Of a stretch of DNA of 7,506 bases, positions 1-4,757 are shown piece after piece. Source of the DNA: Chloroflexi bacterium UBA6265 (GTDB lineage: Bacteria; Chloroflexota; Chloroflexia; Thermomicrobiales; UBA6265); contig DJVD01000134.1 of NCBI GenBank assembly GCA_002440805.1, positions 5,017-12,522 on the forward strand. The letters run 5' to 3'. Position numbers and translations under genes: made by a program. How positions within the stretch are numbered: the first letter of the stretch is position 1; each line of letters starts with the position of its first letter. The notes beneath the pieces are model-generated. The model was given only the letters and a program-made list of their open reading frames with translations. It had not been told where the DNA came from and did no database searches.

Positions 1-1396
1 CCGCCGGCAGGCCCAGGGTTTTACCGACATCGCGCACGGCGCTGCGCAGCCGATAGGTGCTGAACGCGCACACCAGCGCCACCTTGTCTGTGCCATACAC
101 CTCGTATACCCGCTCGATCATTTTCTCGCGAATCTCACGGGGAAAGTCGATATCGATATCGGGAACCGAGGGCAATTCCTCATTGAGGAAGCGGCCGACA
201 TACAGGTCGTGCGCCAGGGGATCGACCGGCGAGAGGCCGATGAGATAGCAGACGATGGAACTCACCGCCGAGCCGCGACCTCGTCCCGGTGGCAGGAACG
301 CGCGCGAACCTTGTACCTCCCGGCCGCGGATCTCGGCCGAGACATCGCGGGCGAGGTTGAGCAAATCGCGATACATCAGGAAGAACCCGGCCAGTTTGTG
401 CTTGCCAATCAGCCGCAATTCCTCTTGCAACTGGATGCGCGCCTTTTCCATGCGGGCGGGATCGGTGCCTTTGTAGCGGGTGACGAACGCCTCGTAGCAG
501 GTGCGCGCCAGGTGCTCCTCCGGGGTTTCGTCGGATGATGTCTCGTAATCCGGGAATTGGTAGTGCAAATCGCGGGTGAGATCGAAGGCGGCGCAGCGCT
601 CGGCCACGATCTCGGTGGTGCGGATCGCTTCCGGATAGTTGCGGAAGATATTGGCCATTTCCTCCGGCGTTTTCAGGTGGAACTGGGCGTTGGCACGTCG
701 CTGCTGATGGCTGCTATCCAGCGTTGAGCGATTGGCGATGCTCACCACCACATCCTGCAACCGATGCCGGGGCTGCACATGGTAGTGCACATTGCCGGTA
801 GCGGCGTAGCGCACGCCAAACCGATCGGCCAAATCCACCATGCCCGCTACCCGGTGCGTATCGCCAAATACATAGTTCTGTTGCAGTTCCACAATCACAT
901 TGTCGGCACCAAACCAGTTGATATAGGTGCGGAGAATGTGCCCGGCATCGACGATACGCCCCTCGGCCACAGCGGTGCTGAGTTGGCCTTCGCGGCAGCC
1001 AGTGAGCAGGATCAGTCCCTCGGCATAGGTCGCCAGGTGGGAGGTCACCAGCAGGTCGGGCTGCTGCGGTTCATGCGCCAGGGGCACGGGTGCTGGCAGC
1101 CGACCATGTTTGGCATCGGTGATCAGCCGGCAGAGATTGCCGTAGCCGGTGCGATTTTCGGCCAGCAGGGTGATGTGACTGCCATCGTCCAACGTGATCT
1201 CGGCACCGGTGATGGGTTGAATTCCCACTCCCCGCATCGCCTGTGCGAACTCCATTGCGCCGTACAGCCCATCGTGATCGGACACCCCGAGCGCGGTGTA
1301 TCCGTATGCCTCTGCCTGCGCCGCATATTCGGCGGGCATGGAGGCGCCATCCAGGAAGGAGAAGGCGGTATGCAGATGGAGTTCAACGTAGGGCAT
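1..1396 (-). CDS. dnaE2: Error-prone DNA polymerase III alpha subunit DnaE2, N-terminal 465 codons (runs off the left edge)
   Basis: This is the start of a C-family DNA polymerase; I translated all 465 codons on the minus strand and found no stop. The protein begins MPYVELHLHT. The PHP domain shows the metal-site motifs H7-L-H9, SDHD at 39-42, GAE ending at E66 and GNVHYH at 201-206. The palm follows with a glycine-rich GRGRGS segment at 371-376 and PDIDIDF at 412-418, where D413 and D415 match the first two catalytic aspartates of DnaE polymerases; the third lies outside the window. The FSFLDGAS opening and the position behind an ImuB-like gene favour DnaE2, the non-essential translesion polymerase acting with ImuB at damaged forks, over replicative DnaE1. 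ATG at 1396 is chosen because family homology begins at once and GAGAA lies 5 nt upstream. The gene is partial only because the window ends. Family is near certain; the DnaE2 subtype is likely. Confidence 0.93.
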   Translation of the reverse strand, partial: MPYVELHLHTAFSFLDGASMPAEYAAQAEAYGYTALGVSDHDGLYGAMEFAQAMRGVGIQPITGAEITLDDGSHITLLAENRTGYGNLCRLITDAKHGRLPAPVPLAHEPQQPDLLVTSHLATYAEGLILLTGCREGQLSTAVAEGRIVDAGHILRTYINWFGADNVIVELQQNYVFGDTHRVAGMVDLADRFGVRYAATGNVHYHVQPRHRLQDVVVSIANRSTLDSSHQQRRANAQFHLKTPEEMANIFRNYPEAIRTTEIVAERCAAFDLTRDLHYQFPDYETSSDETPEEHLARTCYEAFVTRYKGTDPARMEKARIQLQEELRLIGKHKLAGFFLMYRDLLNLARDVSAEIRGREVQGSRAFLPPGRGRGSAVSSIVCYLIGLSPVDPLAHDLYVGRFLNEELPSVPDIDIDFPREIREKMIERVYEVYGTDKVALVCAFSTYRLRSAVRDVGKTLGLPA

Positions 1397-1568
1397 AAGG
1401 GTTCTCGATGTGGTTATTGATGTTTTGTTGTAGACCTGTCCTTCGCCTGTAGGGCGAATCGGGCGGGTTTGTGTTTACGCGCCCGGAGAATAAGGGCTCG
1501 CGCCGAAGGCGGCCGTGGCCATTCGCCTCTCGGCTCCATCTCGGCCAGACCCCGGGCGTACGAAACGC
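1397..1568. other. Intergenic gap between the DUF6504-like gene and dnaE2, with a leader hairpin
   Basis: These 172 bases separate two minus-strand genes and hold no convincing ORF. A perfect 6-bp hairpin, TTCGCC/GGCGAA with a 5-nt TGTAG loop, sits at 1442-1458, in what would be the dnaE2 leader. A second, weaker GC-rich dyad (AGGCG...CGCCT) lies near 1509-1530. I see neither a GAAC-N4-GTTC box nor a convincing -35/-10 pair here, so dnaE2 may be read through from the imuB promoter, or may have its own unrecognised one. The element GCGCCCGGAGAAT at 1479-1491 recurs at 7320-7332. Confidence 0.6.
1442..1458. repeat. Short perfect inverted repeat in the dnaE2 leader
   Basis: TTCGCC (1442-1447) and GGCGAA (1453-1458) form a perfect 6-bp stem with a 5-nt loop, about 46 nt upstream of the dnaE2 ATG on the minus strand. 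It has no T-tract in either direction, so it is not a standard terminator. It could be a leader structure or part of a dispersed intergenic repeat. Confidence 0.45.
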
Positions 1569-1850
1569 TCAATACGCCTGCTCGTACCAGGCATCTTCCA
1601 CACGATCGTGAAACACGGTGCGCAGCTCGCCGTTCATCATCAGCAGCGCGAAATACTGGCGGTCGATTTCCTGGCGCCACCATTCGTCCTGCACAATCCA
1701 CACGTCCTGGATCTGCATCACGGCATCCTCGGTTTTGGGAGTCACCAGCATCTTTGGCTGACCGTATTCCGAGATCACTGTGATCGGCTTTGGCCGGTTT
1801 AAGGCTCGTAAGTTATCAGGGCGTGACGTCGTTCCGGAATGCGAGACCAT
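1569..1850 (-). CDS. Small DUF6504-like protein overlapping the end of imuB
   Basis: This 93-codon gene starts inside the last 52 bases of the Y-family polymerase gene. The ATG at 1850 is supported by a strong GGAGG seven nt upstream, which implies translational coupling. The C-terminal half is rich in aromatics and looks conserved: W51, DEWWRQ at 55-60, R64-Q-Y-F67, TVFHD at 78-82 and WYEQAY at 88-93. This W...WW...YF...G...(F/Y)xD...W spacing is what I recall of DUF6504, a small family found beside ImuB-like and DnaE2 genes in Actinobacteria; that match is from memory and not searched. No enzyme motif, signal peptide or membrane segment is visible; it is probably a small soluble beta-rich protein. 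The first 20 residues are low in conserved character and may exist only because of the overlap. A role as accessory subunit of the translesion complex is inference from position. Confidence 0.82.
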   Translation of the reverse strand: MVSHSGTTSRPDNLRALNRPKPITVISEYGQPKMLVTPKTEDAVMQIQDVWIVQDEWWRQEIDRQYFALLMMNGELRTVFHDRVEDAWYEQAY

Positions 1851-2992
1851 GGTTCTACCTCCACTACGCGATACACGGGGTTATCCCCGTAGCGATGCCG
1901 TAACTGATCCACCGCTTCGGTTACCGGCTTGGCATGCCGGGCCTGGAACAGCGGCAACATGCCCTGATGGGCGATATTGGTAACAATGCCGCTGAGCTGC
2001 ACGGCAATGGCCTCCACCGGTCCGGGCAGTTCCAATGCCTGCAGCCGTAGCTCCACAGCCCGCATCAGTGCCTGCTGCCCACAGGGTTCTTTCATTACCA
2101 ACGGCTTTTCCCAACTGCGCTTGTTTTCCAGGAACGCCCGCAGGGTAACCTGCCGTACATGCTTGCCCGCGAGGATCGAGCGGCCAAACGCGCGGGTCAC
2201 CAGTTGGCGAATACCGAGCAGCAACATATCGCGGCTCACCGCCGGGATGGGCATATCCAGCTCTTCCACCACCGATTCCTCGCGGGGGCGAGAGTGGATC
2301 ATCCGCTTGTCGGTGCCACTGGCCAGTTCCCACGCCAGACGGCCACTGGGGCCGAATCGTGCTGCCAGCCGGGCTGGCGGCAGCGCTGCCAGGTCGCCCA
2401 TGGTGCGCAATCCCAGCCGCATCATCTGGTTGGTCATGTCGGGCGGGAAGGGGAGCCAGGTAACGGGTGCCTGGGCGAGGAATGTTTTCTCGCCGCCGAT
2501 CGGGATCGTGCGCACATCAGCCGAATGCGCCACCCCCGCCGCCACCCGGGCCGTGAAGTGACTGGTGGAGACACCGGCGCGCGGCCGCAAAATGGCGGGC
2601 ACACATTGCAGCATGCTGCGGGCAGCCTCGGTGGGGTTGGGGAAATGGCGATCGAGCCCGATCAGGTCGATATACCAGCAACCCTGTTCGCGCTCATCCT
2701 GCTCCACCAATGGACTCAGTTCCTCCAGCTTGCGCAGGATCTCGATACTCACGCGCGATTCCATGGCCGGGTTGGGAACAACTACCACCGCATCGGGCGC
2801 AAACGTGGTGGCCTCGCGCAGGCTCATGCCCACGCGTACGCCCTTGCTGCTGGCCTCATTGGTGGCATCCAGCACTACTGCCCGGCCACTTTCGGGATTG
2901 CTGAGCAGCAGCGGCAGGCCATCCAGCTCGGGCTGATCGAGCAGGGCAATACGAAGGGCCATGTGGGGAACGCGTAAACAGGTGATCGCCAT
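1799..2992 (-). CDS. imuB: ImuB-like Y-family DNA polymerase homologue, probably catalytically inactive
   Basis: This 397-residue protein has the Y-family layout: palm/fingers (1-170), thumb with helix-hairpin-helix character (about 175-225, RLGLRTMGDLAALP at 192-205), little finger (about 240-340) and a C-terminal tail. The catalytic acidic residues are missing. The N-terminus reads CLRVPHMAL at 5-13 where active enzymes have the first metal-binding Asp, and the position of SIDEAYLD reads EQGCWYID at 102-109. That matches ImuB, a non-catalytic hub that recruits DnaE2 to the sliding clamp. QGMLPLF at 343-349 fits a QxxLxLF clamp-binding motif just after the little finger. The tail has the conserved-looking EPWSRIPERR at 380-389. 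I chose ATG at 2992 because GGAGG lies 5 nt upstream; an upstream TTG at 3004 would overlap that ribosome site. It is the first gene of the leftward cassette behind a LexA-type box. ImuB assignment is probable; Y family is near certain. Confidence 0.92.
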   Translation of the reverse strand: MAITCLRVPHMALRIALLDQPELDGLPLLLSNPESGRAVVLDATNEASSKGVRVGMSLREATTFAPDAVVVVPNPAMESRVSIEILRKLEELSPLVEQDEREQGCWYIDLIGLDRHFPNPTEAARSMLQCVPAILRPRAGVSTSHFTARVAAGVAHSADVRTIPIGGEKTFLAQAPVTWLPFPPDMTNQMMRLGLRTMGDLAALPPARLAARFGPSGRLAWELASGTDKRMIHSRPREESVVEELDMPIPAVSRDMLLLGIRQLVTRAFGRSILAGKHVRQVTLRAFLENKRSWEKPLVMKEPCGQQALMRAVELRLQALELPGPVEAIAVQLSGIVTNIAHQGMLPLFQARHAKPVTEAVDQLRHRYGDNPVYRVVEVEPWSRIPERRHALITYEP

Positions 2993-3003
2993 AGCTGCCT
3001 CCA
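2987..3003 (-). promoter_or_regulatory. Ribosome binding site deciding the imuB start
   Basis: On the minus strand TTGGAGGCAGCT runs directly into the ATG at 2992, giving GGAGG with a 5-nt spacer. This favours ATG 2992 over the in-frame TTG at 3004, which adds only MEAA and would hide the site inside the coding sequence. Confidence 0.7.
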
Positions 3004-3027
3004 ATGCATCGTGTCAACCCACCGATT

Positions 3028-3041
3028 AGAACATATGTTCT
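3028..3041. promoter_or_regulatory. LexA/SOS box (Gram-positive type)
   Basis: AGAACATATGTTCT is a perfect 14-bp palindrome containing GAAC-N4-GTTC, the core of the LexA (DinR) operator known from Bacillus and Actinobacteria. It lies 36 bp upstream of the imuB ATG and next to a possible -10 hexamer, a position suited to repression. Its placement ahead of a translesion synthesis cassette is what the SOS regulon predicts, so sequence and context agree. Confidence 0.85.
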
Positions 3042-3091
3042 TATTACAGAGAGATTAGAGCATCGCATCCCGGCAGCGCAAGATGTGTCGA

Positions 3092-3102
3092 ATTGTCACA
3101 AT
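3092..3102. repeat. Small perfect dyad ATTGTCACAAT
   Basis: ATTGT-C-ACAAT is an 11-bp palindrome with a single-base centre in the divergent region, 91 bp upstream of the first DinB-family ATG. It resembles the half-site layout of small regulators, but no specific factor can be named and a dyad of this size could arise by chance. Confidence 0.35.
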
Positions 3103-3193
3103 CTCGTGTGGGGAAATGCGGACATAAGACGTCCACACCCGTAGGCACAATGATGTCAGCGGATGAGGATCATCCACCACAGAGGAGTGAGCA

Positions 3194-3658
3194 ATGTCGA
3201 ACGAAACCTGGAAGAAACACATCGTCAATGCCATCAACGAGGCCTACGATGGCACCGGCGGCATTTATCTCGATAGCGGTACCAATCTTCTCGCCGAACT
3301 TGGTGCGCTCGATGGAACGCAAGCCAGCACGGTGCTGCCAGGGGCCGGAAACTCGGTAGCCAACCAGGTTCGTCACCTGCTCACTACGGTGCGGATGCAT
3401 GAACCTCAGTTCAATGGTGGCGACTATCCAGAGCTCGACTGGGGTGCTGACTGGAGCGAGATCGACCTTAGCGATGCCGAATGGCAAGAGCTGGTCAAAA
3501 CGTTCGCTGCCACCCGCGAAACGCTGATAGGTTGGGTAACATCACCCACCGTAGAGGAGAACGACGACTACGTCGGTGCCGCCCTGATGGTGGCCACCCA
3601 TCACGCCTACCATGTTGGCCAAATTCGTCATGCTGCCGGCTACGCAGCACAGCAATAA
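3194..3658 (+). CDS. DinB-superfamily protein (putative metal-dependent four-helix bundle), first copy
   Basis: This 154-residue protein has the features of the DinB/DfsB superfamily (DinB_2-like). A helix-2 motif GNSVANQVRHLL at 52-63 carries H61. The C-terminal helix has THHAYHVGQIRHA at 135-147, with H136 and H140 forming the HxxxH pair; together these make a plausible three-histidine divalent metal site. DW...EWQEL at 86-100 is also shared with the next gene. The family includes the Bacillus damage-inducible DinB and thiol-dependent transferases; it is unrelated to polymerase IV. Substrate cannot be read from sequence. It is soluble and cytosolic, with no signal peptide. ATG 3194 is preceded by GAGGAG with suitable spacing. 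It is first in an apparent three-gene operon and divergent from the LexA-box-controlled imuB, so damage induction is possible. Confidence 0.88.
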   Translation: MSNETWKKHIVNAINEAYDGTGGIYLDSGTNLLAELGALDGTQASTVLPGAGNSVANQVRHLLTTVRMHEPQFNGGDYPELDWGADWSEIDLSDAEWQELVKTFAATRETLIGWVTSPTVEENDDYVGAALMVATHHAYHVGQIRHAAGYAAQQ

Positions 3659-3668
3659 GGGGAGAACA

Positions 3669-4178
3669 ATGACCGCAACAGCAACCATCCCTGCATCTGC
3701 CATCAAGGACGCCACCAAGGCTGCACTGAAAGAAGCCTTCGATTCCCCGGTCGGCATGTTCCTGGATAAGGGAGACGCGCTCTGGGAAACCCTTGAACCT
3801 GTAACCGCTGCGCAGGCAAGTATTCCGATTGCCCCGGGAGGAAACAGCATCGCCGGTCAGGTTAATCACATGGTGTTCTATTTCGATGTGATGGCCGGCT
3901 ACATGCGCAACGATCCACCTGAGCATCCGGACTGGAGCGCCGCCTGGAAGGTAGTAGAGGTTGACGAAGACCAATGGCAAGAACTCAAGCTTGCCCTCGG
4001 TCAACGCCAAAGCGAAATCATCACCCTTATCGATAACGCCCCGGATGAGGTGTTTACCGATCCGGATATCGTCGGCGGCAGTTATGCGATAGTGGCGCAC
4101 ACCGCATTTCACCTCGGACAGATTCGACACGCACTCGCCGCACAGGGCGGGCAATATACAGCAACCCACATAGACTAA
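3669..4178 (+). CDS. DinB-superfamily protein, second (paralogous) copy
   Basis: This 169-residue protein is a paralogue of its upstream neighbour. GGNSIAGQVNH at 57-67 parallels GNSVANQVRH, DWSAAW at 88-93 and QWQEL at 102-106 parallel the other's middle, and AHTAFHLGQIRHAL at 143-156 parallels its C-terminal helix. The putative metal ligands are H67, H144 and H148. A start at 3612 is possible but would overlap the upstream gene by 47 bases; ATG 3669 is better because GGGGAG ends 4 nt before it and it lies 10 bp after the preceding stop, as expected in an operon. The N-terminal Ala/Thr-rich 10 residues are extra relative to the first copy. Tandem copies could form a heterodimer or act on different substrates; neither is shown by the sequence. 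Confidence 0.88.
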   Translation: MTATATIPASAIKDATKAALKEAFDSPVGMFLDKGDALWETLEPVTAAQASIPIAPGGNSIAGQVNHMVFYFDVMAGYMRNDPPEHPDWSAAWKVVEVDEDQWQELKLALGQRQSEIITLIDNAPDEVFTDPDIVGGSYAIVAHTAFHLGQIRHALAAQGGQYTATHID

Positions 4179-4191
4179 AAGGATCACTGGC

Positions 4192-4455
4192 ATGTTCTAC
4201 CACCACATCACCACAGCCGAAATTAACTATCAACAGGAACGGGTGCGCACGGGATTCATCGCATCGCAACGTATCGTCTCGGTGCGAGGATTGCGCGAGA
4301 TTATTGGCAATACGTTTATCCAACTGGGATCGAGCATTCATGGCAAAGCGATGACTGCCTGCCAGGATGCAGCAGAGACGCGTGACCTGATCCGCGAATC
4401 AAGACGCGAATGGCAACGAGCCAGGACCGATCTTCCCACCGCTGTTCGCTCCTGA
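4192..4455 (+). CDS. Unrecognised 87-residue protein, last gene of the DinB-family operon
   Basis: I do not recognise this family. The start ATG 4192 lies 13 bp after the preceding stop with an AAGGAT-type ribosome site about 8 nt upstream, and the gene ends just before a strong hairpin terminator, which supports it as a real operon member. The protein is small, without a signal peptide or clear membrane segment. It begins with a His-rich MFYHHITTAEINYQQERVR, likely helical. It has a moderately hydrophobic stretch GLREIIGNTFIQLGSSIHG near 33-51 that could form an amphipathic helix, and it ends in a charged Arg/Glu-rich segment. It might partner the DinB-family proteins, but only adjacency suggests that. 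It could also be a chance ORF, though spacing and terminator argue against this. Confidence 0.62.
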   Translation: MFYHHITTAEINYQQERVRTGFIASQRIVSVRGLREIIGNTFIQLGSSIHGKAMTACQDAAETRDLIRESRREWQRARTDLPTAVRS

Positions 4456-4460
4456 CGCCG

Positions 4461-4500
4461 AAATACCCACCCGCGAGAACCCCTCTCCGGGTGGGTATTT
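4461..4500 (+). terminator. Rho-independent-type terminator of the DinB-family operon
   Basis: AAATACCCACCCG (4461-4473) and CGGGTGGGTATTT (4488-4500) are exact reverse complements, giving a 13-bp stem with a 14-nt loop. It begins 5 nt after the stop of the 87-codon gene. The stem itself supplies the A-rich base and the TTT end; the downstream T-tract is short (TATTTGCG), so termination efficiency may be moderate. The symmetry means it could also act on leftward transcription. Confidence 0.82.
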
Positions 4501-4573
4501 GCGTGTGTCACAGCCTGATATCGCTTTCCCTGACAACCTCTCCCTGCCTTCCCGCCATAATTTAATGAGGGGG

Positions 4574-4603
4574 TTGACCATGAGGCACCGTTCACCCTAC
4601 AGT
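4574..4603 (+). promoter_or_regulatory. Candidate sigma-70 promoter for the SH3b glucosaminidase gene
   Basis: TTGACC (4574-4579, 5/6 match to TTGACA) is followed after 18 bp by TACAGT (4598-4603, 4/6 match to TATAAT). It lies downstream of the terminator and upstream of the gene it would serve. Spacing and match are acceptable, not strong; a leader of about 150 nt would result. Confidence 0.42.
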
Positions 4604-4612
4604 GTACGTACA
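4603..4612. repeat. Palindrome TGTACGTACA at the candidate transcription start
   Basis: This is a perfect 10-bp palindrome that begins on the last base of the possible -10 hexamer and spans the expected transcription start. Its position would suit an operator, but the factor is unknown and short palindromes are common. Confidence 0.3.
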
Positions 4613-4757
4613 ATTATTGGCGCGCCGGGCGATCCGGTTTTCGCCTCCTCCTATGGACAGGGATCCCGCGCGTAACAAACCGCGTCAGCGGGCGTCGCTG
4701 TTCCACATCACCAGGATGTTGCGTTTATGTGCCCGGTTGGGCAAGGGGATCGTGCTC

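Larger units (their letters stand above)
2993..3193. promoter_or_regulatory. Divergent regulatory region between imuB and the DinB-family operon
   Basis: This 201-bp region feeds a leftward gene (imuB) and a rightward operon (DinB-family pair). It holds the LexA-type box at 3028-3041 close to the imuB side, a second small palindrome ATTGTCACAAT at 3092-3102 nearer the middle, and a good GGAG ribosome site before the ATG at 3194. For imuB, TGTAAT on the minus strand (3050-3045) is a 5/6 match to a -10 box directly next to the LexA site, but I see no good -35. No convincing sigma-70 promoter is visible for the rightward operon. Confidence 0.6.
4456..4757. other. 302-bp intergenic region: terminator then promoter/leader of the SH3b gene
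   Basis: This stretch between the small operon gene and the exported glucosaminidase gene begins with a hairpin terminator (4461-4500) and later holds a candidate promoter (4574-4603) and a 10-bp palindrome (4603-4612). The glucosaminidase reading frame stays open upstream to 4602, but that part encodes a poorly structured basic stretch before a clear signal peptide, so I treat it as untranslated leader of roughly 150 nt. Confidence 0.6.

Noticed and set aside
764..1420. 218-codon plus-strand ORF
   Set aside because: It lies opposite the dnaE2 PHP domain, whose translation has clear family motifs; the plus-strand product has none.
1414..1701. 95-codon minus-strand ORF reaching into the imuB-dnaE2 gap
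   Set aside because: It overlaps the DUF6504-like gene in another frame and has no good ribosome site or family character; the part over the gap is low-complexity Arg/Pro-rich.
2159..2977. 272-codon plus-strand ORF
   Set aside because: Antisense to the ImuB-like gene and compositionally a shadow (His/Gly/Gln-rich), with no recognisable domain.
3012..3017. Perfect TTGACA on the minus strand before imuB as a -35 box
   Set aside because: It lies only 19 nt upstream of the ATG, so its -10 and transcription start would fall inside the coding sequence.
3194..4178. Reading the DinB-family genes as DNA polymerase IV (E. coli DinB)
   Set aside because: The names collide, but these are 154- and 169-residue helical-bundle proteins with an H...HxxxH pattern and no polymerase motifs.
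3495..4193. 232-codon minus-strand ORF
   Set aside because: Antisense to both DinB-family genes, which carry intact paired motifs.
4602..4757. Upstream extension of the SH3b protein by 52 residues
   Set aside because: It would bury a clear signal peptide behind a basic, featureless segment, and its start overlaps the candidate promoter; ATG 4758 fits better.
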